The notes under the pieces were generated by a model that ran no database searches, had not been told where the DNA came from, and was given only the letters and a program-made list of their open reading frames with translations. Below are positions 16,256-25,206 of a stretch of 64,000 bases of DNA, in pieces. Position 1 is the first letter of the stretch, and the number at the start of each line of letters is the position of its first letter. The DNA lies in contig NCEE01000028.1 of NCBI GenBank assembly GCA_002280555.1, positions 29,935 through 93,934 on the forward strand. Direction: 5' to 3'. A program made the position numbers and the translations under genes. This DNA is from Sphingomonas sp. 32-62-10. Lineage in GTDB: Bacteria; Pseudomonadota; Alphaproteobacteria; Sphingomonadales; Sphingomonadaceae.

Positions 16256-16675
16256 TCAGCGCACCGCCTTGCGGCGCTTGGTGCCGAGGCCGATCTTCTT
16301 GGCCAAGGTGCGGCGCTGTTCGGCGTAATTCGGCGCGACCATCGGATAATCGGCGGGCAGGTCCCACTTGGCGCGATATTGTTCCGGCGTCATCTGATAA
16401 TGCGTGATCAGGTGGCGCTTCAGCATTTTCAGCTTCTTGCCATCCTCAAGACAGACAATGAAATCCGGCTTGATCGACGCGCGGATCGACACTGCCGGTT
16501 CCTGCTTGACTTCTGGCTCGATGACCGGGCCGCCCAGACCAGCAAGTGCAGTATGCACATTGGCGATGAGGACCGGCAGATCGGAAACGGCAACGCTGTT
16601 GTTGCTGACATGCGCTGCCACGATGTCTGCGGTGAGCGTGATCAGGGTTTCCTGAACTTCGGTGTGGGTGTCCAT
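16256..16675 (-). CDS. mucR: MucR/Ros-family zinc-finger regulator
   Basis: 139-residue alphaproteobacterial global regulator (MucR/Ros), an H-NS-like silencer that binds AT-rich DNA with a C-terminal zinc-finger domain. The conserved block CLEDGKKLKMLKRHLITHYQMTPEQYRAKWDLPADYPM, including the finger Cys and His residues, is present. The N-terminal oligomerisation region is shorter. ATG 16675 with AAAGGA before it is chosen over an upstream extension. AT-rich acquired genes such as those at 52-55.4 kb would be natural targets. Confidence 0.92.
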   Translation of the reverse strand: MDTHTEVQETLITLTADIVAAHVSNNSVAVSDLPVLIANVHTALAGLGGPVIEPEVKQEPAVSIRASIKPDFIVCLEDGKKLKMLKRHLITHYQMTPEQYRAKWDLPADYPMVAPNYAEQRRTLAKKIGLGTKRRKAVR

Positions 16676-16779
16676 TATTGTCCTTTCGGTACTGAGAGAG
16701 GCCGTACAAAGGCTTCGCTTCGACCCTATCGGACTCAGTTCAGCGATGTGCAAGCAACAATTTACCCAAACTGCGATTT

Positions 16780-17256
16780 TCAGACTAAACGCTTCTCGAA
16801 CGTCAAGGCATCGAATAATTGATTGGCGGGGCCACGATAATAAGCGCGCCGTTCACCAACCTGTACAAAGCCATTAGATCGATACAGTGCCAGCGCGTCA
16901 TTTCCGCGCCGAACCTCGAGGTAAACCTTTGTTGCAGTTCGATCTTGTGCTTCGTTTACTACTGATCGCAATAAGGCACCACCTACGCCTCGCCGCCGCA
17001 CCTCTGGTATGCAGGCGAGCAACAGCAGCTCGGCTTCACCGGCTGCAACCCTTGCCATGGCAAAACCGGCATCGGCGCCGTTTAGTTCCGCCATGGTCAA
17101 CCACACACCCGGCATCGCCAAAATGCCCAGGCACTGGCCCCGGGTCCACGCTTCCCCGAAGCGCGGATCGAACGCCCGTTGCATGATCGTATCGACCATG
17201 CCGAGATCGGCGGGTGTTCCAGGCCGCAATGCAACAAGATTCAGCGTTGTGCTCAT
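16780..17256 (-). CDS. rimI: Ribosomal-protein-alanine N-acetyltransferase RimI (GNAT)
   Basis: 158-residue GNAT acetyltransferase. The acetyl-CoA loop is in LLLACIPEVRRRGVGGALLRSV (R/Q-x-x-G-x-G/A) and the C-terminal LYRSNGFVQVGERRAYY is characteristic of RimI, which acetylates the N-terminus of ribosomal protein S18. The start overlaps the tsaB stop by four bases, an established tsaB-rimI pairing. Confidence 0.88.
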   Translation of the reverse strand: MSTTLNLVALRPGTPADLGMVDTIMQRAFDPRFGEAWTRGQCLGILAMPGVWLTMAELNGADAGFAMARVAAGEAELLLLACIPEVRRRGVGGALLRSVVNEAQDRTATKVYLEVRRGNDALALYRSNGFVQVGERRAYYRGPANQLFDALTFEKRLV

Positions 17257-17891
17257 AGGGCGATACCCGCTTTGGGGACGGACGGAACGGCATCCGGCGC
17301 GCGGCCGTAAATCGGGCGGGGGGGGAGCGACGCAAAATCGGGCGGCAGCAGCACGGCATTGGCGGCATTGGGCAGCGTGTGGACAAGCGGCAGCGAGGCA
17401 TCGATCGCGGCCAGAAACCGCACCCCGCTACCGACGCCGCTCCGCTGGCCAAGCGCTGCAATCGCATCGGCGGGGGCAAGTGATTGCAGGGGCGCATCCG
17501 CTGCAAAGGGCATCGTCGTGAAGCCCTGCATGAATACTTCGCCGTGCCCGCCTTCGATAATCGCGGCGACCGTGCGGCTGGCTGGATTAGCCGCAAAATG
17601 CGTGGCTGCCAGCAGCGCCAGCGATGAATAGCCGAGCACATCGATGCCCCAACCCAGGCCAAGCCCACGTGCCGCCGCGACCCCGACGCGAATACCGGTA
17701 AAGCTGCCGGGGCCGCAATCGACGCTGATGCGATCGGCTCGCCCCCCGTCCGGCAGATCGGCGATCATCGCGACGAGCCGCTCGGCATGGCCACGGCCGA
17801 CCGATTCATGCGTCGCGGCAATCACGACCCCATCCTCGATCAGAGCGACCGAGCAGGCAGCGGTGGCGGTATCGATAACCAGGATGCGCAT
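17253..17891 (-). CDS. tsaB: tRNA threonylcarbamoyladenosine biosynthesis protein TsaB
   Basis: 212-residue ASKHA-fold partner of TsaD needed for t6A37 modification of ANN-decoding tRNAs. N-terminal ILVIDTATAACSVAL and the SVDCGPGSFTGIRVGVAAARGL motif are diagnostic. Translationally coupled to rimI (ATGA overlap). Confidence 0.92.
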   Translation of the reverse strand: MRILVIDTATAACSVALIEDGVVIAATHESVGRGHAERLVAMIADLPDGGRADRISVDCGPGSFTGIRVGVAAARGLGLGWGIDVLGYSSLALLAATHFAANPASRTVAAIIEGGHGEVFMQGFTTMPFAADAPLQSLAPADAIAALGQRSGVGSGVRFLAAIDASLPLVHTLPNAANAVLLPPDFASLPPRPIYGRAPDAVPSVPKAGIAL

Positions 17892-17952
17892 CGCGCCCGC
17901 TTAGCGGCTGGCGCGTCGAATGCAAAAGGACGGATCGCGAGACGGCCGCAGC

Positions 17953-18510
17953 TTAAGGTTTTAACGTAATGCGCGGCAGCGATCGGTCGAGACGTGCGAT
18001 GACTTCTTTGGTGATGTCGAGCGCTGGGAGATACTGCAGCGTCGCACCCTTGGCGAGAGTGATGGACGCGCCACGCTCGCGCATGACAGCCGTAATGATC
18101 GGCGTTGCAGCGTCGTTGAGCTGACGCACTACGTCTCTACGCGCAGCATCGTTTCTTTGGCTTTGTCCGGCCAATTGCTGTTCGGCCTGGGCCTTTCGCG
18201 CCTGTATGTCGCGCGCTTTGATTTCCCAGGCGGTAGCGGCAGGTCCGGTCGCGGTCGGGCGCGTTTTGAGCAGCGACTGTTCCTCGCTGCCGAACGACGT
18301 GCGCAACGTATTCACACGAGTCTGGAGGGCATCGACGCGCTTCTTCAGATCGGCTTGCGCCTGTTTCCCGGCGATAGAATTCGTGATGACTTCGTCTAAA
18401 TCGACGATGGCGATGACTGGCGTGGGCAGCGTCTGCGCTGTTAGCGGCGAGGTGACCAGGGCCGCAGCAAGCGCGAGCGCGAGCGCCCGCAGCATCTTCG
18501 TGATCATCAT
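17953..18510 (-). CDS. OmpH/Skp-family periplasmic chaperone
   Basis: 185-residue exported protein with a signal peptide ending near TSPLTAQT and a long charged, alpha-helical middle (about residues 45-140, predicted coiled coil). This is the layout of Skp/OmpH chaperones that hold outer-membrane proteins in the periplasm. Two ATGs (18510 and 18507) lie after AGGAG. In many genomes skp follows bamA; here it stands alone after tsaB. Confidence 0.7.
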   Translation of the reverse strand: MMITKMLRALALALAAALVTSPLTAQTLPTPVIAIVDLDEVITNSIAGKQAQADLKKRVDALQTRVNTLRTSFGSEEQSLLKTRPTATGPAATAWEIKARDIQARKAQAEQQLAGQSQRNDAARRDVVRQLNDAATPIITAVMRERGASITLAKGATLQYLPALDITKEVIARLDRSLPRITLKP

Positions 18511-18664
18511 CAAACTCCTGCGTGCAGAGTAAGCAGTTGGCCATACGCTGGCCGATCTACATATCGGCTCAATTGCGATTTGCCAAAGTTGACCGCCAAA
18601 GGACAGGGCCGGCTCCCGCTATGGATAATGGGCTTAAAACGTCATTGCAGGCAGATCAGCACGC

Positions 18665-19065
18665 TTACGCAATCCGATTGAACCCCGCAAATTCGGGTCT
18701 TGGCAAGCGATCAAAGATCGTCGCGGGGTCCCCCACGCCAAGCGTCGAGATGAAGTTCGACTTGATGTGTGGCGTTTCGGTTCGTGAAAATTCTCGTCAT
18801 TGCCGAAAATCACGGTGACGGGCGCTGCCAAGATCTTGGGCGCATTGGTGCCGCTTGCGCAGGCGGCGAGCTTGGCTTTGGCTTCATCGCTCGTGCACCA
18901 GATCAGCCGTGCAGGCATCTGGTTGGCAGAGGTTGGCCCCCACTTCATCAAATCCCAGATCGCGCGGCAATCATCCTCTGTAACGGGCGCGTCGGTATAG
19001 CCGTTATAGCTGCGCGCCGCCCGAAAGATCGTGTCGAGCGCGGCATCGGACAGTTTTTCTGCCAT
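18665..19065 (-). pseudogene. Nitroreductase-family protein (RutE-like) with internal deletion and frameshift
   Basis: N-terminal 96 or so residues match the FMN nitroreductase / malonic-semialdehyde reductase family (TIFRAARSYNGY, IWDLMKWGPTSANQMPARLIWC, PVTVIFGNDENFHE). Immediately afterwards the frame becomes nonsense, while another frame gives the true C-terminus HIKSNFISTLGVGDPATIFDRLPRPEFAGFNRIA with its stop at 18665. About 60 residues (nearly 200 bases) of a normal 195-residue enzyme are missing at the junction near 18775. The missing part includes FMN-site and dimer-interface residues, so the product would be inactive if the sequence is right. Confidence 0.75.
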
Positions 19066-19114
19066 GGGATTTTTTTTCCGATTTTGGAGAACGAACGAAA
19101 CGGGCCGGTGCGGA

Positions 19115-19687
19115 TCAGACCGCGCGAACCTCAGTCACTTCGGGCACATAATATTTCAGCAGCTGTTCGATGCCGTTCTTCAGCGTCGCCGTGGACGAAG
19201 GGCAGCCAGCGCAGGCGCCCTGCATCTTCAGATAGACTTTGCCCTTGTCGAAGCCCTGATAGATGATGTCACCGCCATCATTGGCGACCGCGGGGCGGAT
19301 ACGGGTTTCGATCAGATCCTGAATCTGGACGATGATGTCGGCATCGGCGGGATCATCGGCATGGCCATTTTCCATCGGCACCGCGATTCCCGCGGCCGAT
19401 CCGGGCTTGAATAGCGGCATGCCGCCCGCAAAATGATCGAGCAGAATGCCGAGCACGTCTGATTTCAGCGCGTGCCAGTAAACGCCCGGCGCGGCGGTGA
19501 CCGAAATGAAATCGCGGCCAAAGAACACACCCGTCACATCGCCCAGCGTAAATAGCGCTTCCGCCAAGGGGGATGCTTCGGCTTCCTCCGGGCTCGCAAA
19601 ATCGCGCGTGCCTGCTTCCATGACCGTGCGGCCGGGAAGGAATTTCAGCGTGGCCGGATTCGGCGTCGTTTCGGTTTCGATCAGCAT
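19115..19687 (-). CDS. NfuA/NifU-type iron-sulfur carrier
   Basis: About 190 residues. An N-terminal Nfu-N domain (MLIETETTPNPATLKFLPGRTV) precedes a C-terminal NifU-like domain with the cluster-binding CxxC in MQGACAGCPSS. It carries Fe4S4 clusters to client enzymes such as aconitase and MiaB. ATG 19687 is preferred over the ATG nine bases upstream because the family begins MLIETE. Functionally linked to the suf operon at 30-36 kb. Confidence 0.9.
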   Translation of the reverse strand: MLIETETTPNPATLKFLPGRTVMEAGTRDFASPEEAEASPLAEALFTLGDVTGVFFGRDFISVTAAPGVYWHALKSDVLGILLDHFAGGMPLFKPGSAAGIAVPMENGHADDPADADIIVQIQDLIETRIRPAVANDGGDIIYQGFDKGKVYLKMQGACAGCPSSTATLKNGIEQLLKYYVPEVTEVRAV

Positions 19688-19765
19688 GCGGTGCATGTGG
19701 GCTGCATTGGCCGCCGGATCAAGAGTGGGATCGCTGTAGCGTGATCAAGACGGCGGGTTCGCGTC

Positions 19766-20044
19766 CTATTTTTCGGCGGTGGTTTGCCACTTCACGCTCA
19801 GCGGCGCTTTGTCGATTACCCGGTCCAGCGCGACCTTATCACCGATCTTGAAACCGTCCGATCGGCGGGCGTTGATGAGGAAAGTCTCACCAGCCGAAAT
19901 GTTAAGCGCGCGCTTTTCCAGTGTAGGCGCGCCGATTTTGTCCCAGCCCAACCGATCTTCACTCAGGGATATCGGTTGTTCGGCTGTCAGTTCGACCGAG
20001 GTCCAGAACAAGAAGGGGTGACGAACATCAGACACGATAAACAT
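19766..20044 (-). CDS. Hypothetical protein, 92 residues
   Basis: Small soluble protein without signal peptide, membrane helix or recognised domain; mixed beta-type sequence with a conserved-looking ISAGETFLINARRSDGFKIGDKVALDRV segment. GAGG precedes the ATG. It follows nfu tandemly with an 80-base gap. Function unknown. The 303 bases before the next gene hold only a REP-like repeat. Confidence 0.5.
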   Translation of the reverse strand: MFIVSDVRHPFLFWTSVELTAEQPISLSEDRLGWDKIGAPTLEKRALNISAGETFLINARRSDGFKIGDKVALDRVIDKAPLSVKWQTTAEK

Positions 20045-20206
20045 TGGCCACCTCGCTTCTGTAGTATCGATCGGTGGTGATTTTTCAATTCGGCAACCAA
20101 CCCCATTTGTCCGAGAGTGTGCTGAATTTTGTCCTGAGGTTCAAGATGATGGCGGTCGGGGAGAGATGTACTGTTGGTTTGTTAAACGACGGTTTTCACT
20201 CCGAAC

Positions 20207-20297
20207 CGTCATGCTGAACTTGTTTCAGCATCCACCGCGCATAAGCGGGAGCCTTTCCAAGTGGAGAGCTGGATCCTGAAACAAGTTCAGGATGACG
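20207..20297. repeat. REP-like inverted repeat (CGTCATGCTGAAC family)
   Basis: Arms CGTCATGCTGAACTTGTTTC... and ...GAAACAAGTTCAGGATGACG enclose about 37 bases. The same family occurs at 41783-41818 (half) and 42194-42284, flanking the GIY-YIG gene. Confidence 0.75.
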
Positions 20298-20347
20298 AAG
20301 AAAAGCAAACTCTGGGAAGCTTTCGGGTCAACTGCGTCCCCACCGCC

Positions 20348-21253
20348 TCACCCATCAAGTTGCTTCATCGCCGCGTTCCACGAATGGATGTTTTCGCGCG
20401 CTTCCTGCACGAAGGCTGATCGGCGGACAAAGCCCATGAAGAAATCGGCGAACCATTTGCCGGGCTGGCGCAATGGACGTTCGACATGGATTAACAACAC
20501 GACGCGGGTGGCGTCACTGTCGTTCCACACTTCGTGCCGATACGTATCGTCGAACACGAGCATCTCGCCTTCGCCCCAGCGCACAATCTGGTCGTCCACG
20601 CGCATTCGGACCCCTTGATCTTGACCTTCGGTCTGGGGGCCGTCCTTGGGCACGATCAGCCCGAGATGGCAGGTGATAAGCGCTTTGGTGACGCCGCGGT
20701 GATCGGGAATATGCGTGCCGGGCGCCAGGATCGAAAAGAACGCGCTGTTGAGCCCGGGAATGCCCGCGATCGCTTTCGCGGTATTCGGGCAGCGGGCGAT
20801 GTTTTCGGGGATCGCAAAGCCATAGCCGTGCAGGAAGAACGATCGCCAGCTATCGACTTCGGCAATGCCTTTGTGATCGGGCGAGATGGTGACGAGGGAG
20901 GGGGCAGCATTGCCGCGCAGCGCGACGGCAACAGCCTCGTCGCGGATCGCCTCCCAATTGTCGCGCAGCGTCTGCGTCCAGGGGAACAGCGCGGGATCAA
21001 GCACCGGATCATTGGGCACCAGCGATGATGCCCCGATCAACCGATCGAAGGTGCCGCGCAGCTTTTTGCCGATCGCGATGATCAGCGGGCGACGTGGTTC
21101 GGCTTCAACGCCATGGCTTACATCGTTGCTGGCTACGGGCAGCGGCGCCGCCAGCGGCCGTTGCGGCAAGAACCCGTTGGGGTTGCCGGGCACCGCGATG
21201 CTGCGGGCGAATTCGTCGGCTGCTTGGCGATTGATGGGGGAATGAATGGTCAC
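20348..21253 (-). CDS. Aspartyl/asparaginyl beta-hydroxylase family protein
   Basis: Fe(II)/2-oxoglutarate dioxygenase with the jelly-roll core of Asp/Asn beta-hydroxylases. The first metal His is in GTHIPDHRGVTKALITCHLGL, the second in FDDTYRHEVWNDSD, and the arginine binding 2-oxoglutarate probably in DATRVVLLIHVERP. An N-terminal proline-rich portion precedes the core. The frame is open to 21376, but residues before the GTG at 21253 look non-coding, so 301 residues are proposed; the start is uncertain. In relatives this family modifies proteins or lipid A; the target is unknown. Confidence 0.75.
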   Translation of the reverse strand: MTIHSPINRQAADEFARSIAVPGNPNGFLPQRPLAAPLPVASNDVSHGVEAEPRRPLIIAIGKKLRGTFDRLIGASSLVPNDPVLDPALFPWTQTLRDNWEAIRDEAVAVALRGNAAPSLVTISPDHKGIAEVDSWRSFFLHGYGFAIPENIARCPNTAKAIAGIPGLNSAFFSILAPGTHIPDHRGVTKALITCHLGLIVPKDGPQTEGQDQGVRMRVDDQIVRWGEGEMLVFDDTYRHEVWNDSDATRVVLLIHVERPLRQPGKWFADFFMGFVRRSAFVQEARENIHSWNAAMKQLDG

Positions 21254-21508
21254 GATAGTGTCAGCCTCTTTACGCTCGTTGGACCGGCAATATCCTGCAC
21301 GGACAGAAACCACGGGGGCGCTGGCTTGGGGAGCGAGCGCGATAATCCGGGGCGCCAATGCTGGTTTGTTACGCATGCGTCATTTAGTTTCCGGTTGGGT
21401 CAGAATCATGGCAAAAATCTGGACATCTGCGGTACTTGCCTTGATTCATGATGAAAAAGGGGTGGAGCGTGGCTGGCGGCGGATAAATAACGCGGCTAGA
21501 TAGTCTTG

Positions 21509-24484
21509 ATGTACCTTCTTGCTCGTACGCTTTGGCGTCCCGCCGCCCTTAGTCTCCTCCTTGGGTTCGCACTTCCGATCGGCGCACAATCCGTGCCGCT
21601 TTCGGACCGGATAAATGCAACGGCCCCCAAGAAAGTTCCGCGCCCGGCACAATCAGCGTCCAAGCTAGCACCAGCTGCCGTACCGGTTGCCGCCAAGCCC
21701 AAGGACGACACGCCCTGGCTGTTTCGGGGCAGTGATATTCCGCCCGATCGTGACTGGACGTTCGGCGAATTGCCAAATGGCGTGCGCTATGCCGTTCGGC
21801 GCAACGGCGTGCCGCCGGGCCAGGTCTCCATCCGAGTGCGGATCGATGCCGGATCGCTGATGGAAAGCGATACCGAGCGTGGCTTTGCCCATCTGATCGA
21901 GCACCTTACCTTTCGCGGATCGGCCTATGTGCCTGATGGCGAGGCGAAGCGGATCTGGCAGCGGCTGGGCACGACCTTCGGGTCTGATACCAACGCCCAG
22001 ACGACGCCGACCGGCACGACCTACAAACTCGATCTGCCAAGCGCGACGGCAGAGGGGCTCGATGAGAGCCTGAAGATTCTGTCGGGCATGATCGCCCAAC
22101 CCAACCTGTCTGCAGCCGCGCTGAATGCCGAACGGCCGGTCGTGCTTGCCGAACAGCGCGAACAGCCCGGCGCGCAGGTGCGGATCGGCGATACGATCCG
22201 CCAGACTTTCTTTGCGGGGCAACCACTCGCTGATCGATCGCCGATTGGGACCGTCAAGGCGCTTGAGGCAGCGACGGCCGATAGCGTTCAGGCTTTCCAC
22301 AAACGTTGGTACCGCCCTGATCGTACCGTGGTGATCATTTCGGGCGATGTTGATCCGGCGCAGTTCGAAGCGCTGGTGTCGAAATATTTCACGACCTGGA
22401 AGGCCAATGGCCCGCCCCCGCCGGAACCCGATTTCGGTAAGCCCGATCCAAAATCGCCGATCGGGGCCGCCACCAACGAGCCCTCGCTGCCGCCGATCGT
22501 GTCCTGGGCCGTGCTGCGTCCGTGGATCTACCGCGACGATACGATCATCTTCAACCAGAAGCGGATGGTCGACCAGATGGCGGTTCGGCTGATCAACCGC
22601 CGGCTCGAAACTCGTGCCCGGGGCGGCGGCAGTTACATTCAGGCCAGTGTATCGCTGGACGATATATCGCGCTCTGCCAACGGGACCTTCATCAGTATTT
22701 TGCCGATTGGCGATGATTGGGAAAAGGCGCTGCGCGATGTGCGTGCGGTGATTGCCGATGCCCAGGCCGCGCCGCCCGCCCAGGGCGAGATCGACCGCGA
22801 ACTGGCCGAGTTTGATGCCGCGATGAAGGCGCAAGTTGATACCGCGCGCGCCGAACAGGGCGCGCAACAGGCCGATAATATGGGGATGGCAATCGACATC
22901 CGCGAAACCATCGCGAGCGCGCAAGTATCCTACGACATTCTTGTAGGTGCACGGGAGAAGGGTTTCTTCACGCCCGAAGCGATTCTCGAATCGACGAAGC
23001 GCGTCTTTACCGGCGATGCGACCCACGCCGTCGTCAACGCGCGCACTGCTGATCCAACGATTGTCGCCAAGCTGGAGGCGGCGTTGAAGGCCGATGTTTC
23101 CGGCGTCGCGGCGACCCGCGATGCACTGAAGACGGTCAGCTTTGCCGATCTTCCCAAGCTTGGCAAACCGGGCAAAGTCGTAAGGCGGTTGACCGCCAAG
23201 GAGCTGAAGGTGCCGCTCGAGGTCGAGCAGATCGAGTTCGGCAATGGCGTGCGGGCGATGCTATACCCCAATAAGGGCGAAGCGAACCGGGTTTATGTCC
23301 GCGTGCGTTTTGGCGGCGGGATCAATGCCTTGCCAACCAACCGGCAGACCATGGCTTGGGCGGCACCACTCGCGCTGGTTTCGGGTGGGATCGGCAAGCT
23401 GGGGCAGGAAGAGCTCGACCAGCTGACCGTGGGCCGCCGGATCGGCCTGGGCTTTGGCATCGAGAATGATGCGTTCTCGCTATCGGCGACGACCTCGCCG
23501 GAAGACCTGGCCGATCAGCTGACTCTGATTGCCGCCAAACTGGCCGCACCCGGCTGGGACCAGAAGCCGATCGCGCGGGCGCGGGCGGTGACGCTGGCGG
23601 CATTCGATGCGAATAATGCATCGCCGGGCGGTGTGCTATCGCGCGATCTGGAAGGGTTGCTCCACAATGGCGATCCACGCTGGACGTCGCCGACGCGCGC
23701 GCAGGTGGAAGCATCGACGCCGGCCATGTTCAAGGCATTATGGGCGCCGCTGCTCGCCTCCGGGCCGATCGAGGTCCAGGTGTTTGGTGATTTCAAGACC
23801 GAGGAGACGATCGTAGCGATCGCAAAGTCGGTCGGTGCGCTCGCGCCGCGCCGCGCCGCCAAGCGCGCCGCACCCCCGGTCGCCTTCCCCGCGATCACCG
23901 GCAAGCCTATCGTGTTGACGCATGAAGGGCCTGACAATCAGGCGGTTGCGGTGGTCGCCTGGCCGACCGGCGGCGGGATTGAAGGGGTGACGGATAGTCG
24001 GCGGCTTGATCTGCTCGCCCAGATCTTTAGCGACCGCCTGTTTGATCGGTTGCGATCGGAAGCGGGGGCCAGCTATTCGCCCAGCGTGCAGAATGAATGG
24101 CCATTGGGGCTTCCCAATGGTGGGCGGATGATCGCGGTGGGTCAGGTGCCGCCCGACAAGGTCGAGTTTTTCTACAAGTTGGTGCGTGAGATTGCCGCCG
24201 ATCTGGTCGCGAAGCCGATCGATAGGGATGAACTGCGCCGGACGCTGGTTCCCTATCTGCAGTATATCGCCCGCGCATCGACCGGGAACACCTTCTGGCT
24301 CAACCAGCTCGAAAGTGGTGCATTCGATCCGCGCCGCCTGGCTGCGGTCAACACGATCGCCGGCGATCTGCAAGGGGTGACACCCGAAGTGATCCAGGCG
24401 ACGGCACAGAAATATCTGAAAGCCGATGGCGCGTGGCTGCTTCAGGTGGTGCCGAAGGCGGGTGGTACGACGGCAGGGAAATAG
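21509..24484 (+). CDS. M16-family zinc metallopeptidase (insulinase/pitrilysin type)
   Basis: 991-residue exported peptidase. A signal peptide covers residues 1-27 (LALPIGA region). The inverted zinc motif HLIEH lies at residues 128-132, with the distant Glu ligand in PVVLAEQREQPG. Two pairs of M16 domains follow (N-terminal catalytic, C-terminal inactive halves such as VPLEVEQIEFGNGVRAMLYPN). Such proteins degrade peptides in the periplasm. ATG 21509 is chosen; a TTG three bases upstream is also in frame. Confidence 0.9.
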   Translation: MYLLARTLWRPAALSLLLGFALPIGAQSVPLSDRINATAPKKVPRPAQSASKLAPAAVPVAAKPKDDTPWLFRGSDIPPDRDWTFGELPNGVRYAVRRNGVPPGQVSIRVRIDAGSLMESDTERGFAHLIEHLTFRGSAYVPDGEAKRIWQRLGTTFGSDTNAQTTPTGTTYKLDLPSATAEGLDESLKILSGMIAQPNLSAAALNAERPVVLAEQREQPGAQVRIGDTIRQTFFAGQPLADRSPIGTVKALEAATADSVQAFHKRWYRPDRTVVIISGDVDPAQFEALVSKYFTTWKANGPPPPEPDFGKPDPKSPIGAATNEPSLPPIVSWAVLRPWIYRDDTIIFNQKRMVDQMAVRLINRRLETRARGGGSYIQASVSLDDISRSANGTFISILPIGDDWEKALRDVRAVIADAQAAPPAQGEIDRELAEFDAAMKAQVDTARAEQGAQQADNMGMAIDIRETIASAQVSYDILVGAREKGFFTPEAILESTKRVFTGDATHAVVNARTADPTIVAKLEAALKADVSGVAATRDALKTVSFADLPKLGKPGKVVRRLTAKELKVPLEVEQIEFGNGVRAMLYPNKGEANRVYVRVRFGGGINALPTNRQTMAWAAPLALVSGGIGKLGQEELDQLTVGRRIGLGFGIENDAFSLSATTSPEDLADQLTLIAAKLAAPGWDQKPIARARAVTLAAFDANNASPGGVLSRDLEGLLHNGDPRWTSPTRAQVEASTPAMFKALWAPLLASGPIEVQVFGDFKTEETIVAIAKSVGALAPRRAAKRAAPPVAFPAITGKPIVLTHEGPDNQAVAVVAWPTGGGIEGVTDSRRLDLLAQIFSDRLFDRLRSEAGASYSPSVQNEWPLGLPNGGRMIAVGQVPPDKVEFFYKLVREIAADLVAKPIDRDELRRTLVPYLQYIARASTGNTFWLNQLESGAFDPRRLAAVNTIAGDLQGVTPEVIQATAQKYLKADGAWLLQVVPKAGGTTAGK

Positions 24485-24527
24485 CGGTTACCCCGGCTCT
24501 CAATAATGATGGGCCGGGGCAGACACC

Positions 24528-25094
24528 TTACCCGGCGTCGACGCTCGCCAGGATCGCCTTGTTATCGGCGCGGACCTTGTAATCGTCGGTCGACAGCTTC
24601 TGCTTGATCACGCCGTTCTTGCCGATCACCATGATCGTCGCGAGTGGCACGCCGTATGCCGGGCTGTCCTTCGGGTAACGCGGATCGCGCAAGCCGAAGG
24701 CGTCGATCTGCTTGGAACCGGTGTCTGACAGCAAGGTGTAGTTGACCGGCACCTTGGCGTTGAACTTGTTCAGCGCGTCGACCGAATCATAGCTGATCGC
24801 CGCCAGCGTGTAGCCACGCTTGGCAAGTTCGGGCTGCAGATCGCGAATGTCCTTCAACTGCTTCTGGCAATAGGGGCACCACGAGGCTGACCGGAAGAAG
24901 ACGAGCACGACGCCGTTCTTGCCCGCAATCGAGGCGAAGTTGCGCGGCTTGCCGCTGGTGTCGGTCGCGGTGAAGCCGCCGGGCACCTTGGCGCCGATGG
25001 TGATCGGCTGCGCGGCGATGGCAGCGGTCGCGGTCAGCGCGGCAACCGGGGCGGCAATCGCGAGGGACAGGGCGACGAAATGGGCAGGGCGCAT
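24528..25094 (-). CDS. Exported peroxiredoxin/thioredoxin-like protein
   Basis: 188 residues with a signal peptide (AAPVAALTATAAIAAQP) and an AhpC/TSA-thioredoxin fold. The redox motif FFRSASWCPYCQKQ has CxxC and is followed by typical TLLSDTGSKQIDAFG and GVPLATIMVIGKNGVI segments. Likely a periplasmic thiol peroxidase or reductant. ATG 25094 with GGAG upstream is preferred over the longer frame. Confidence 0.85.
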   Translation of the reverse strand: MRPAHFVALSLAIAAPVAALTATAAIAAQPITIGAKVPGGFTATDTSGKPRNFASIAGKNGVVLVFFRSASWCPYCQKQLKDIRDLQPELAKRGYTLAAISYDSVDALNKFNAKVPVNYTLLSDTGSKQIDAFGLRDPRYPKDSPAYGVPLATIMVIGKNGVIKQKLSTDDYKVRADNKAILASVDAG

Positions 25095-25206
25095 GGGGAA
25101 TTCTCCGGCAGGTGTTACCCGCCTGCATACGCGGTGCGCTGTCGCTTGGTTACACGCGAACCGCGGGTGCAGGACGAACCGGCACCCACGCAAGCGTTAG
25201 CCGCAC